DNA of 64,000 nt from SBBG01 sp033717875 (GCA_033717875.1 JADDKJ010000013.1:15011-79010); one strand, 5' to 3'; counted from the first letter of the stretch, positions 8,824-17,823 are shown. Program-made: numbers and translations. Notes: a model not told the origin generated them from the sequence alone.

Positions 8824-9345
8824 ATGCTGCATCCGACCAAGCGAAACATTTACCGCGCGCTGGCCGTGGCGCTCTCCCTGCTGGTATCGGCGTGTGCGAT
8901 TTTCCAGGGAGAACGGACATTCAAGACCTTGAATCCCAACGACGTGGAGCGCGTTCCCGCCGACGAGCGGGTGGTGCCGGGATTCGCCGGTAGCTGGAGC
9001 ACGGCGCAGATGCAGCGCACCGTCGTTGGTTTGATCCATGAAGCCGAATCGCGCCGCGTTCCGGCATGCGCCGAGAACATCGAGGTGAAAGAAACAGTGC
9101 TGTCCGCCCCGCCCTTACTGGAAATGGCGGGCGCCAAGCCTGTCGCCGTGCATGAACTGGAGCGCTGGACGATCAGCCGCTGCGATCTGGAAACCAGCTA
9201 TGACGCCTGGTACACCTCCGGCATAAAGGGCGGCAGGGCGCGTGTGGCGGTGAACCTGTCGAGCGAGATTCCGGTGTGGGCCAGCAAGAATCCGGCCTGG
9301 GAACGATTGAAGATACTGGAGAAGAAAGGCGGGGTTGCGAACTGA
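8824..9345 (+). CDS. Lipoprotein of unknown function in the ubi operon
   Basis: A 173-residue protein with a signal peptide and lipobox (LLVSAC, cysteine near residue 24), so it should be lipidated and periplasm-facing. I do not recognise its family. It has four later cysteine or aromatic-rich positions (VPACAENIEV, ISRCDLETSYDAWYTSG). It begins 17 bp after ubiE with AAGGG before the ATG and ends 22 bp before ubiJ, so it is very likely cotranscribed with quinone-synthesis genes. A role there is only inferred from position. Confidence 0.7.
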   Translation: MLHPTKRNIYRALAVALSLLVSACAIFQGERTFKTLNPNDVERVPADERVVPGFAGSWSTAQMQRTVVGLIHEAESRRVPACAENIEVKETVLSAPPLLEMAGAKPVAVHELERWTISRCDLETSYDAWYTSGIKGGRARVAVNLSSEIPVWASKNPAWERLKILEKKGGVAN

Positions 9346-9367
9346 GTTTTACTTCGCAAGAAAATCC

Positions 9368-10000
9368 ATGCAAATACCCGCACTGATTCTTTCGACACTC
9401 GAATCCGCCCTGAACCGCTACCTGAGGCTGGACTCCGATACACTCCAGCGCCTGGCGGCGCTGTCCGGCAAAGTGATCGGCATCGAGCTGCGCGGCCTGG
9501 ATATCACGCTTTACCTGTTGCCCCACGCGCAAGGCATGAAACTGCTGGACGGGCACGAGACCGCCGCCGATACCTTGCTGCGCGGCACGCCCATTTCGCT
9601 GGTGCGTTTGGGGCTGGCGAAACAGGAAAAGGGCACGCTGTTTTCCGGCGATGTGGAGATTCGCGGCGATATCGAACTGGGCCAGCATTTCAAGGCCATC
9701 CTCGACGGCATCGACATCGACTGGGAGGAACAGCTCTCGCGGCTGACGGGGGACGTGATCGCACACCAGGCCGGCAACGCGATGCGCGGCATCCTGGGCT
9801 GGAGCCGGCGCGCCGCGGACACGCTGAGCCGCGATGCCGTGGAATACCTGCACGAAGAAAGCCGCGACCTGCCCAAGCGCGATGAAGTGGAAGAGTTTCT
9901 CGCGGGCGTCGATGCACTGCGCAGCGATACCGACCGGCTGGAAGCGCGGGTGATCCGCTTGCAAACCTGGCGCAAAAACGGCGAAGGGAACGCAGCGTGA
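9368..10000 (+). CDS. ubiJ: Ubiquinone biosynthesis accessory factor UbiJ
   Basis: An SCP2-domain lipid-binding protein that, with UbiK, supports the soluble Ubi complex that modifies the hydrophobic quinone precursors. The 210-residue protein has the SCP2 region (VIGIELRGLDITLYLL...LRGTPISLVRLG...FSGDVEIRGD) and a C-terminal helical part (VEEFLAGVDALRSDTDRLEARV). ATG 9368 matches the usual family N-terminus (PALILSTLESALNRYLRLD); a TTG at 9335 would overlap the lipoprotein gene. Its stop overlaps the ubiB start (GTGA). Confidence 0.9.
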   Translation: MQIPALILSTLESALNRYLRLDSDTLQRLAALSGKVIGIELRGLDITLYLLPHAQGMKLLDGHETAADTLLRGTPISLVRLGLAKQEKGTLFSGDVEIRGDIELGQHFKAILDGIDIDWEEQLSRLTGDVIAHQAGNAMRGILGWSRRAADTLSRDAVEYLHEESRDLPKRDEVEEFLAGVDALRSDTDRLEARVIRLQTWRKNGEGNAA

Positions 10001-11655
10001 TCCGCCCAAGCCAGGCGTTGCGCCTGTTGCACATCAACCGCATCCTGGTCAGGCATGGGCTGGACGAGATCATCCTTGCCACGCACCTGTTCCGCCCGTT
10101 CCGTTTTCTGCTCTATCTTCTCCCCTGGCACTGGCTGCGCGACACACGCACGCCGCGCGCGGTGCGAATCCGCCGCGCGCTGGAAGAGCTGGGGCCGATC
10201 TTCGTCAAATTCGGCCAGGCGCTGTCCACCCGTCCCGACCTGCTGCCGCCCGACATCGCCGAGGAACTGGCGCGCCTGCAAGACAGCGTGCCGTCCTTTC
10301 CCGGCCTGGAGGCGCGCATGCTCATCGAACAGGCTTATGGCGCGCCGATTGCCACAGTGTTCAGCGAGTTCGACGAAACGCCGCTCGGATCGGCGTCGAT
10401 CGCCCAGGTTCACGCCGCACGCCTTCATGATGGCAAGCAGGTCGTCATCAAAGTGGTGCGCCCCGGTATCGAAAAAACCATCCAGCGCGACATCGGCCTG
10501 CTGTACATTCTGGCCGATCTCGCCGAACGTTACTGGAAAGAAGCGCGGCGGCTGCGCCCGCGCGAGGTGGTGGCCGAGTATGAAAAAACCATCCTCGCCG
10601 AGCTCGACCTGATGCGCGAGGCCGCCAATGCTTCGCAACTGCGCCGCAACTTCAGCGATTCCGATCTGTTGTACGTCCCGGAGGTCTATTGGCCCCACAC
10701 CCGCCGCAACGTGATGGTGATGGAACGCATCTCCGGTACGCCGATCAGCGACATCGAATCGCTCAGGCGGCAGGGCATCGATCTGGGCAAGCTCGCGCAC
10801 AAGGGCGTCGAAATCTTCTTCACCCAGGTGTTCCGCGACAACTTTTTCCACGCCGACATGCACCCGGGCAACATCTTCGTTTCGCCGCAGGGCCGCTACC
10901 TCGCCGTGGACTTCGGCATCATGGGCACGCTCAGCCCCGGGGATCAGCGCTATCTCGCCGAAAACCTGCTGGCGTTCTTCAACCGCGACTACCGGCGCGT
11001 CGCTGAACTGCATGTCGAATCCGAGTGGGTGCCCGCCGGCACCCGTGTCGATGAATTCGAGGCCGCCATCCGCAGCGTCTGCGAACCGATCTTCGAGCGC
11101 CCGCTCAAGGACATCTCCTTCGGCTACCTGCTGCTGCGCCTGTTCCAGACCGCGCGGCGCTTCAACATGGAGGTGCAGCCACAACTGGTGCTATTGCAGA
11201 AGACGCTGCTCAATATCGAAGGGCTGGGACGCGAACTCTACCCCGACCTCGATCTGTGGACCACCGCCAAACCCTTCCTGGAACGCTGGATGCGCGAACA
11301 GTTCGGCATCCGCGCCTTCTGGAAGACCCTGCGCCAGCAGGCCCCGCGCTGGGCGGAACAGCTCCCGCGCTTGCCCACGCTGGTCCACGACACCCTGCAA
11401 CAGGCACGCGACGGCAAGCTGCAAGCCGAGTGGAAATCCAACGAACTGCACGCGATCCGCAACGAAATCAAACGCGCCAACCGCCGCACCTTCGCCGCCG
11501 TGGCGGGCGGCGCGCTGATCGTCAGCGCCGCCCTCATCGAGGGGCTGGACGGCAATGCCTCCCCCCTGTTCGCCGGCGCACCGCTGGCCGCCTGGCTGCT
11601 TGGCGGGCTGGGAGTGGCTATCCTCTTTTTTGCCTGGCCAAGGGAGAGGGATTAG
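9997..11655 (+). CDS. ubiB: Ubiquinone biosynthesis kinase-like protein UbiB
   Basis: An atypical ABC1/ADCK-type kinase-like ATPase required for ubiquinone synthesis, attached to the inner membrane. The 552-residue protein has the family KxGQ motif as FVKFGQALSTRPDLLP (about residues 69-84), the alanine-rich loop region SASIAQVHAA, and the DMHPGNIF catalytic-loop motif with DFGIMG following. Two hydrophobic segments at the C-terminus (about 505-522 and 530-548) give the membrane anchor. The GTG start overlaps ubiJ by four bases, indicating translational coupling. Confidence 0.96.
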   Translation: MIRPSQALRLLHINRILVRHGLDEIILATHLFRPFRFLLYLLPWHWLRDTRTPRAVRIRRALEELGPIFVKFGQALSTRPDLLPPDIAEELARLQDSVPSFPGLEARMLIEQAYGAPIATVFSEFDETPLGSASIAQVHAARLHDGKQVVIKVVRPGIEKTIQRDIGLLYILADLAERYWKEARRLRPREVVAEYEKTILAELDLMREAANASQLRRNFSDSDLLYVPEVYWPHTRRNVMVMERISGTPISDIESLRRQGIDLGKLAHKGVEIFFTQVFRDNFFHADMHPGNIFVSPQGRYLAVDFGIMGTLSPGDQRYLAENLLAFFNRDYRRVAELHVESEWVPAGTRVDEFEAAIRSVCEPIFERPLKDISFGYLLLRLFQTARRFNMEVQPQLVLLQKTLLNIEGLGRELYPDLDLWTTAKPFLERWMREQFGIRAFWKTLRQQAPRWAEQLPRLPTLVHDTLQQARDGKLQAEWKSNELHAIRNEIKRANRRTFAAVAGGALIVSAALIEGLDGNASPLFAGAPLAAWLLGGLGVAILFFAWPRERD

Positions 11656-11784
11656 GTCACCCTTGCACCATGCACATCCGGCGCAAATTGTTGCCATTTT
11701 TATGCTGGAATAGGTAGGATAGGGCAAAGCCCGGCGACAAAGGGATGACACGCTGGCATCGTGGATTTTCATGGGGAAAACAGC

Positions 11785-13575
11785 ATGAGCTGGCTGACGA
11801 TGCGAAGAAATATGGGTATTGGACTGATCCTGCTGGCGGGCCTATTAAGCGCCTGCGGCTCAGGAGGTGGTGGCCCGTCCTCGCCACCGGGCTCCGCTCC
11901 TGGCGTTCTGCTCCACAGCCCCTCCGGCGCCGATGTTCCGGCAAACGCCGTTATCTCCGCCATCTTTTCCAAGCCGATGAATGCCACAGCATTTACGAGC
12001 ACCAACGTAATCGTCACGGCAAACGGTTCCCCCGTCGCTGGCGCGCTCTTCTTCAACGCAGCGACGAACTCCGTGGTCTTCGCGCCCACCCCTCCTTTGA
12101 GTCACAACACAACCTATACCGTCACCATCAAGGCTGGCGTAATGGACACCTCCGGCATCGCAATGGTCAATGACTATACCTGGAGTTTCACCACGACCAA
12201 ATCCGGTTCGGTGGATGACAGCTTTGGTGGGGGTGGCGGCACAGGAGGATCCGGGGGCGGGGGTGGAAGTGGAATTGGCGCGGTTGCCGTGACCACCCAG
12301 GTTTCATCGGAGGGATCAAGCGAAGCCAGGGCCGTCGCCTTCCAGCAGGACGGCAAGATCGTGGTCGCTGGCTCGGCCTGTGGCAGCAAAGATTCAACCA
12401 CTGGGAAGTGTACCAACTGGGATTTCGCGCTGGTTCGCTATACAGCGGACGGCGTTCCCGATACAAACTTTGGGAATGCAGGCATCGCCATAACCGACAT
12501 CGGCCAGCACGACATGGCACACGCCATGGCCATCGACTCCCAAGACAGAATAGTCGTCGCGGGCTTTGTCGGGGATGGCAGCGGCAATAATGACTTTGCC
12601 TTGGCCCGCTATAATCCCGACGGCAGCCTCGATATCTCATTCGATACAGATGGCATCGTAACGACCGATTTCGGCGGGAACGATGTCTCCTACGCGCTCG
12701 CGCTTGACTCAAACAACAACATCATTGTAGCGGGGTTCAGCGGCACCACAGGCGCAGGACAGGCTTACATTTTTTCTGATTCGGCCGAGACCAAGGAGAT
12801 TATTTTCGGAACGAACCTGACTCAGGCAAAATTTGCCGTGGCCCGCTACAGCGCTAATGGCACACCGGACACCACCTTCAATGCCAATGGCAAGGTCACG
12901 ACATCCATCGGTATCGGCAGCAACATCAGCATCGCCCGGGCTATCGCCCTCCAGCACGGCAAGATCGTGGTGGCCGGATACGCCGGTGACGGCAGCAACA
13001 GCAACTTCGCGCTGGCCCGCTATGAACCCAACGGGACACTGGATAGCTCATTTGGCTCCAACGGCGCCGTCACTACGACTATCGCATCCGGAAAAAACAG
13101 CGGCGCTTTGGCCATCGCCATTCAGCAGGACGGCAACATCGTGGCCGCCGGTAATGTCGAGAGCGATTCAGGCAATACGGATTTCGCTCTTGCCCGTTAC
13201 AATGCCGACGGCAACCTGGACACCTCGTTCTCGGCTGACGGCAAAACAACCACACGCCCCGGCCAGGGTGGCAAGGCGTCGGCTTATGCCATCGCCTTGC
13301 AAGGCGACGGCAAGATCGTTGCCGTGGGCACAGCCTCGAATGGCACGGACAACGATTTTGCCATGGTCCGTTACCGCAACGACAACGGTTCGATCGACAA
13401 CGGCTTTGGCTGGGGTGGGGTGGTGCTCACTCCGGTGCGCTCCGGTGAGGACGTGGCCTTCGCGGTCGTACCCCAGCAATCGGTGGATGGCAAGCTCAGG
13501 CTCATCATGGCGGGAAGAAGCCGCAACGCAAAAACGGGGTATTTCGATTTCGCCCTGGTCCGCTATTGGCAATGA
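11785..13575 (+). CDS. Lipoprotein with Ig-like domain and delta-60 repeats
   Basis: A predicted lipoprotein (lipobox LLSAC, then a Gly/Ser/Pro-rich linker) of about 596 residues. Residues about 40-140 form a Big_5/SbsA-type Ig-like domain (SPSGADVPANAVISAIFSKP...YTWSFTTT). After a glycine-rich spacer come six complete and one terminal delta-60 repeats of 50-60 residues with the core DFALARYNxDGxLDxSFxxDGxxTT and xxDGKIVVAG, predicting a beta-propeller-like outer-surface domain. ATG 11785 follows GGGGAA; an earlier in-frame ATG at 11761 has no ribosome-binding site and would spoil the signal peptide. Function unknown; probably envelope-associated. It is monocistronic. Confidence 0.85.
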   Translation: MSWLTMRRNMGIGLILLAGLLSACGSGGGGPSSPPGSAPGVLLHSPSGADVPANAVISAIFSKPMNATAFTSTNVIVTANGSPVAGALFFNAATNSVVFAPTPPLSHNTTYTVTIKAGVMDTSGIAMVNDYTWSFTTTKSGSVDDSFGGGGGTGGSGGGGGSGIGAVAVTTQVSSEGSSEARAVAFQQDGKIVVAGSACGSKDSTTGKCTNWDFALVRYTADGVPDTNFGNAGIAITDIGQHDMAHAMAIDSQDRIVVAGFVGDGSGNNDFALARYNPDGSLDISFDTDGIVTTDFGGNDVSYALALDSNNNIIVAGFSGTTGAGQAYIFSDSAETKEIIFGTNLTQAKFAVARYSANGTPDTTFNANGKVTTSIGIGSNISIARAIALQHGKIVVAGYAGDGSNSNFALARYEPNGTLDSSFGSNGAVTTTIASGKNSGALAIAIQQDGNIVAAGNVESDSGNTDFALARYNADGNLDTSFSADGKTTTRPGQGGKASAYAIALQGDGKIVAVGTASNGTDNDFAMVRYRNDNGSIDNGFGWGGVVLTPVRSGEDVAFAVVPQQSVDGKLRLIMAGRSRNAKTGYFDFALVRYWQ

Positions 13576-13606
13576 TCACGGAAATGTGCGGGGTAAGCCA
13601 ACCGGA

Positions 13607-13957
13607 TCAACCACGCCTTTTCCTGGCGCCACGAGGTTTGCTCAGCGCAACGCGCAGTGCCTTGCCGGCCCAGACACGCAGCTCCGTCGCGTCCTCCAAC
13701 ACTTCGGCGGGTACCTGGTAATAACTCATGGTGTAAGCCTTGCCGTCGAACGGTTTGAATGGTCTCATGCCCGCCGCCTCGAAATCGGGGCGATTGGTAT
13801 CGTCCACCTTGAAGTACAAGATGTCCTCGGCAATCAGCGCGAACATCACGTCTTGCAGGTACAAGCCCGCCCCGCCGAACATTTTCCTGACGGTCACCCG
13901 GCCAACGCCGTGCAACTGGTCGCGCACGTAGTCGAGATAGGCGTCACTGACAGGCAT
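13607..13957 (-). CDS. TfoX N-terminal domain protein
   Basis: A 116-residue protein consisting of a TfoX N-terminal domain, with the characteristic VRKMFGGAGLYLQDVMFALIA and YFKVDDTNRPDFEAAGMRPF. TfoX/Sxy proteins regulate competence genes in Gammaproteobacteria, but stand-alone N-terminal domains like this are common and not shown to act on competence. It overlaps tag by 14 bp and is last in the WYL-tag-TfoX operon. Confidence 0.85.
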   Translation of the reverse strand: MPVSDAYLDYVRDQLHGVGRVTVRKMFGGAGLYLQDVMFALIAEDILYFKVDDTNRPDFEAAGMRPFKPFDGKAYTMSYYQVPAEVLEDATELRVWAGKALRVALSKPRGARKRRG

Positions 13958-14510
13958 GGTGACGGAAACAATCCACGGTATGATCGTTCACCATCCCCGT
14001 CGCCTGCATGAAGGCGTAGCAGATGGTCGAGCCGACAAACTTGAAACCGCGCTTTGCCAAGTCCTTGCTCATGGCGTCGGATTCGGCGGTTTTGGCGGGA
14101 ATTTCCTTCAGCATCCGCCATGAATTCTGGCGGGGATGGCTGCCGACAAAACTCCAGATATAGCTATCAAAGCTGCCGAACTTCTCCTGCACGGCCAAAA
14201 ACGCCTTGGCGTTTTGCACCGCGGCGGCGACCTTGAGCCGGTTGCGCACGATACCGGGGTCGGCCAGCAGGGCGGCCATCTTGCTGTCGTCGTAACGGGC
14301 CATCTTCGTGGCGTCGAAATGGTCGAAAGCCTGGCGGTAATTGCCGCGTTTTTTCAGTATCGTCGACCAGCTCAGGCCCGCCTGGGCCCCCTCCAGGATA
14401 AGAAACTCGAACAACAACCGGTCGTCATGCACCGGCACGCCCCACTCGGTATCGTGGTACTCGACCATCTCCGGCGAACCCGCGCTCGCCCATTCACAAC
14501 GCTGTTTCAT
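13944..14510 (-). CDS. tag: DNA-3-methyladenine glycosylase I
   Basis: Base-excision repair enzyme that removes 3-methyladenine from alkylated DNA. The 188-residue protein has the Tag zinc-snap ligands: C5 (QRCEW), H19 (EYHDTEWG), and the C-terminal H and C in NDHTVDCFRHH. The catalytic region LLFEFLILEGAQAGLSWSTIL is intact. It overlaps the upstream WYL regulator by four bases (ATGA type) and the downstream TfoX-like gene by 14. Confidence 0.95.
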   Translation of the reverse strand: MKQRCEWASAGSPEMVEYHDTEWGVPVHDDRLLFEFLILEGAQAGLSWSTILKKRGNYRQAFDHFDATKMARYDDSKMAALLADPGIVRNRLKVAAAVQNAKAFLAVQEKFGSFDSYIWSFVGSHPRQNSWRMLKEIPAKTAESDAMSKDLAKRGFKFVGSTICYAFMQATGMVNDHTVDCFRHHACQ

Positions 14511-15199
14511 GTCGTGCCCTTCTCGCTGCCGACAAACTGAAAAAAATCCTGCAAGGTCCGTCCCGGCTGGTTGCCGAATTGCTCATCGAGAACTTCCAAC
14601 CGTTCGACGCGATCCAGCCTGAAGTGCCGGAAATCGTCGCGCAATTCACACCAGGCGGCCAGCGACCATGTCGCCCCCCAATAAAACAGCCCCAGCGGCA
14701 GGATGATGCGCTGCGATTTCTGACCGTCCGCTCGCGTGTACGAAAGAAATACCTTGCACTGCCTGGCAATGGCGCCACGCAAATCACCCAGCGCCGCGGT
14801 CACCGCCCCTGGCACATGAAAATCCGGCGCATGGAGCGGCGAATCGGTCAGGCGGTTCTTGAGCCGTGAGGGCAGTACCGCATCCACCTTGACCAGCACA
14901 TCGCCGGCGGCCCTGGCCAGCGCGGCATCGGCCCAACTGCCGACGATGCGCGCGCCAAGCACCATGGCTTCGAGTTCGTCCTCGGTAAACATCAGCGGCG
15001 GCAGATCGTACCCTCGCCGCAGCGCATAACCCACCCCCGCCTCGCCCTCGATGGGCACACCGGAGACGATGAGGTCCTGCATGTCCCGGTAAACAGTGCG
15101 CTCCGATACCTCCAGTTCCTCGGCCAGACGCTGCGCCGTCGTCACCCGGCGGCGGCGCAGAATCTGGATGATCTGGAACAAGCGGTCGGCACGACGCAC
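14507..15199 (-). CDS. HTH/WYL-domain transcriptional regulator (YafY-like)
   Basis: A 230-residue regulator with an N-terminal winged helix (RRADRLFQIIQILRRRRVTT...VSERTVYRDMQDL, residues 2-45) and a C-terminal WYL domain (about 140-200; LGLFYWGATWSLAAWCELRDDFRHFRLDRV). WYL domains sense nucleic-acid or small ligands, often linked to DNA damage. Its overlap with tag suggests it controls this small alkylation-repair operon; that is inference. Confidence 0.88.
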   Translation of the reverse strand: MRRADRLFQIIQILRRRRVTTAQRLAEELEVSERTVYRDMQDLIVSGVPIEGEAGVGYALRRGYDLPPLMFTEDELEAMVLGARIVGSWADAALARAAGDVLVKVDAVLPSRLKNRLTDSPLHAPDFHVPGAVTAALGDLRGAIARQCKVFLSYTRADGQKSQRIILPLGLFYWGATWSLAAWCELRDDFRHFRLDRVERLEVLDEQFGNQPGRTLQDFFQFVGSEKGTT

Positions 15200-15208
15200 G
15201 AATGCAGG

Positions 15209-15574
15209 TCACTCAGGCGCGTGGCACACCGCCTCGATATTGTGACCATCGGGATCGAGCACAAAGGCTCCGTAATAAGTGGGATGGTACATGGCGCGTA
15301 TGCCCGGCGGGCCGTTGTCCTTACCGCCTGCGGCCATCGCCGCGGCGTAAAACTCCCTCACCTTGGCACGATTGGCGGCCGCGAACGCGACGTGAATCCG
15401 GGGTGTAATTGCTTTACCGCCATTGATCCAGAAGTCGGGTTTGCCACCCGCGCCGAAACCTGCGTACCCCTCCCATTCCATCACCACCTCATAACCCAAT
15501 GGCGCGAGCGCCGCTCTGTAGAACGCCTTGCTCTTTTCGTAATCGCTTACTTCAAGCCCGATATGGTCAAGCAT
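15209..15574 (-). CDS. VOC-family (glyoxalase-like) protein
   Basis: A single-domain VOC protein of 121 residues. The start ATG at 15574 sits behind AAGGAGGGA; a longer reading from 15616 lacks a site. Metal-ligand candidates are H4 (MLDHIGLEVSDYEKSKAFYR), H (RIHVAFAA) and E (DGHNIEAVCH). Related proteins include glyoxalase I and fosfomycin-resistance enzymes, but the true substrate is unknown. A second VOC gene lies immediately upstream and the two are probably cotranscribed. Confidence 0.87.
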   Translation of the reverse strand: MLDHIGLEVSDYEKSKAFYRAALAPLGYEVVMEWEGYAGFGAGGKPDFWINGGKAITPRIHVAFAAANRAKVREFYAAAMAAGGKDNGPPGIRAMYHPTYYGAFVLDPDGHNIEAVCHAPE

Positions 15575-15612
15575 GGAGAATCCCTCCTTACATGAAGTGT
15601 TCCAAACCACGG

Positions 15613-16011
15613 TCACGCCATCGGCTGCAAATTCTGCCAGACGCCAATGATATTGCCCTCGGTATCCTTGATATACGCGTAGAGCCCCATATCGGCGATT
15701 TCCATCTTCTCCATCACAACGGTGCCGCCCGCGGCTTTCACTTGCGCAAGCGATGCGTCGATGTCTTCAACCGTGATTGCAACCACCGGGCCTTGTACGG
15801 GGAACTGCGGACTGCGCTGGAACATACCGCCATTGATGAAACCCGCCTCTTTCCACATGTTTTTTTCATCCACCGGGCCGGTGTGAAGTCCCACATAGAG
15901 CATGCCGGGCATGGGGAATTCCATGGTTTTCCATCCGAACACGCCTTCATAAAACTTTCTCGCGCGAGCGACATCATCGGCCGGGATTTCAAAATGCTGT
16001 ACTTTATCCAT
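15613..16011 (-). CDS. VOC-family (glyoxalase-like) protein
   Basis: A 132-residue VOC protein (MDKVQHFEIPADDVARARKF at the N-terminus, FGWK, and IKDTEGNIIGVWQ at the end), the type often called glyoxalase/bleomycin-resistance protein. GGAGG lies eight bases before the ATG at 16011. It is only distantly similar to its downstream neighbour, so the pair is not a recent duplication. Substrate unknown. Confidence 0.87.
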   Translation of the reverse strand: MDKVQHFEIPADDVARARKFYEGVFGWKTMEFPMPGMLYVGLHTGPVDEKNMWKEAGFINGGMFQRSPQFPVQGPVVAITVEDIDASLAQVKAAGGTVVMEKMEIADMGLYAYIKDTEGNIIGVWQNLQPMA

Positions 16012-16120
16012 CTGCTTATCCTCCATGAATTGAGAAAATGCGAAAGTAGCTACTGCCAAACGACTTTGCCACTGTACAACACCGCTCCTGACAACATGAT
16101 GTCAGGAGAATAGAAAGGAG

Positions 16121-17089
16121 CTACTCCACTCTCTCCCCGGCTGCCTGAAGATCGGCATGATAGGAAGAACGCACCATCGGACCGCTGGCGACGTTGCTGA
16201 AGCCCATCTTTTCGCCCAGCTCGGCCAAGCGCGAAAACTCCTCGGGCATAACATAGCGCGCTACGGGCAGGTGATGCTGGCTGGGTTGCAGATACTGCCC
16301 TAGCGTGAGCATGTCGCAATCGTGGGCGCGCAGGTCGATCATTACCTGCTCGACCTCTTCGAGTGTTTCTCCCAGGCCCAGCATCAGGCCGGACTTGGTG
16401 GGAACGGCGGGATGGGCGGCCTTGAAGCGCCGCAGCAAGCTGAGTGACCAGGCATAATCGGAACCGGGACGGGCCTGTTTGTAGAGGCGCGGCACGGTCT
16501 CCAGATTGTGATTGAAGACATCCGGCGGATTGGCGTTCAGAACCTCCAGCGCGATATCCATGCGCCCGCGAAAATCGGGCACCAGGATCTCCAGCCGGGT
16601 ATTCGGCGCACGGTGGCGTATCGCCTGGATGCAGGCGGCGAAATGCCCCGCCCCGCCGTCGCGCAGATCGTCGCGATCGACGGAAGTGACCACCACATAG
16701 CGCAGCCCCATCGCCGCGATGGTGCACGCCAGATTTTCCGGCTCGTCGGCATCGAGCGCACCGGGCCTGCCATGCGCGACATCACAGAACGGGCAGCGCC
16801 GCGTGCAGATGTTGCCCATGATCATGAAGGTGGCCGTGCCATGGCCAAAGCATTCGCCCAGGTTGGGACAGGAGGCTTCTTCACACACGGTGTGCAGCTT
16901 GTGCTCGCGCAGCACATCCTTCAAGCGCGCCACCTCCGGACTGTTCGGCGAGCGGGCGCGTATCCAGGCCGGCTTCTTCAGCGGACTGACCGCCGGCACC
17001 ACCTTGACCGGGATGCGCGCGACCTTGGATTCGCCCTTCAATGGATTGGGAAACTGGATTGCGGGTTCGTCGATGTCGGGAGTAGTCAT
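16121..17089 (-). CDS. lipA: Lipoyl synthase
   Basis: A radical-SAM enzyme that inserts two sulfurs into protein-bound octanoate. The 322-residue protein has the auxiliary-cluster cysteines C69, C74, C80 (CEEASCPNLGEC) and the radical-SAM cluster C95, C99, C102 (CTRRCPFC), and the C-terminal RSSYHA serine region. The ATG at 17089 gives the normal length. It lies 32 bp downstream of lipB, which makes its octanoylated substrate. Confidence 0.98.
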   Translation of the reverse strand: MTTPDIDEPAIQFPNPLKGESKVARIPVKVVPAVSPLKKPAWIRARSPNSPEVARLKDVLREHKLHTVCEEASCPNLGECFGHGTATFMIMGNICTRRCPFCDVAHGRPGALDADEPENLACTIAAMGLRYVVVTSVDRDDLRDGGAGHFAACIQAIRHRAPNTRLEILVPDFRGRMDIALEVLNANPPDVFNHNLETVPRLYKQARPGSDYAWSLSLLRRFKAAHPAVPTKSGLMLGLGETLEEVEQVMIDLRAHDCDMLTLGQYLQPSQHHLPVARYVMPEEFSRLAELGEKMGFSNVASGPMVRSSYHADLQAAGERVE

Positions 17090-17121
17090 TGGAATTCCGC
17101 TGCTTGCGTAAGTTGGATATT

Positions 17122-17775
17122 TTACCCCAGATACCGCTGTAAAGCCTTGAGCAGCGCCTCGGACACCGCGCCAAGATCGTCCGGCCCGCCCAGATCGCTC
17201 ACCTGTGTCACTTCCATGCCCACATGACCACAGGGATTGATGCGCCGGAACGGCTCCAGATCCATCGCCACGTTGAGACTCAGGCCGTGATAGGTGCACC
17301 CATGACGCACCCGCAGGCCAAGCGCGGCGATTTTTTTGTCCGCCACGTAAACACCCGGCGCATCGGCGCGGGCACGAGCGGAAATGCCATAGTCCGCCAG
17401 CAACTCGATCACCGTTTGCTCCATCAGGCTCACCAGTCGCCGCACGCCCCAGCCGCGGCGGCGCAAATCGAGCAACAGGTAAATAACAGCCTGACCCGGG
17501 CCATGGTAGGTCACCTGACCGCCGCGATCGACCTGCACCACGGGAATGCCGCCGGAATCGAGCAGATGCTCGGGTTTGCCGTTCATGCCCTGAGTGTAAA
17601 CGGGCAGGTGTTCGACCACCCAAAGCTCGTCCTGGGCATCCGCCGTGCGGGTCTCAGTGAATTGCTGCATGGCGCGCCACACCGGCACGTAGTCCTGGCG
17701 TCCGAAATGACGCACCGTGACGACTTCCCGGCCAACGGATTCCGTAGAGGACATCATGGCGCCGGTAAACAGCAT
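17122..17775 (-). CDS. lipB: Octanoyl-ACP:protein N-octanoyltransferase
   Basis: Transfers octanoate from ACP to lipoyl domains, the first step of lipoate assembly. The signature DRGGQVTYHGPGQ is at residues 83-95; the catalytic pair is K148 (ADKKIAALG) and C182 (INPCGH). I place the start at ATG 17775 (217 residues) because a TATAAT on the minus strand at 17818-17823 would begin the mRNA only about 35 bases upstream; a much longer reading to 18045 has no family match. Cotranscribed with lipA. Confidence 0.94.
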   Translation of the reverse strand: MLFTGAMMSSTESVGREVVTVRHFGRQDYVPVWRAMQQFTETRTADAQDELWVVEHLPVYTQGMNGKPEHLLDSGGIPVVQVDRGGQVTYHGPGQAVIYLLLDLRRRGWGVRRLVSLMEQTVIELLADYGISARARADAPGVYVADKKIAALGLRVRHGCTYHGLSLNVAMDLEPFRRINPCGHVGMEVTQVSDLGGPDDLGAVSEALLKALQRYLG

Positions 17776-17778
17776 CTC

Positions 17779-17807
17779 TTGACTTTCATGATCAGGGTAG
17801 TTTAGAT
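17779..17807 (+). promoter_or_regulatory. Candidate plus-strand promoter inside the lipB leader
   Basis: TTGACT (17779-17784), 17-bp spacer, TTAGAT (17802-17807). The -35 is good and the -10 is weak. A transcript from about 17814 would reach the terminator at 17879-17902 after about 90 bases. It lies back to back with the lipB -10 (TATAAT, minus, 17818-17823). Confidence 0.35.
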
Positions 17808-17817
17808 TTGCTCGCAC

Positions 17818-17823
17818 ATTATA
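17818..17823 (-). promoter_or_regulatory. lipB -10 hexamer
   Basis: A perfect TATAAT on the minus strand, giving a leader of about 35 bases to the lipB ATG. No convincing -35 at 16-18 bp spacing is visible. Confidence 0.45.

Noticed and set aside
9511..11184. A 557-codon open frame antisense to ubiJ/ubiB
   Set aside because: Both sense genes are clear and the antisense product has no motif or ribosome-binding site.
11656..11784. Possible cyclic di-GMP riboswitch (GGGCAAAGCCC) before the delta-60 lipoprotein
   Set aside because: Only a fragment resembles the GEMM core; the GNRA tetraloop helix and the second conserved helix are absent.
16121..17623. A 500-codon reading that includes lipA
   Set aside because: The first 178 codons overlap lipB in another frame and have no family match; ATG 17089 gives normal LipA.
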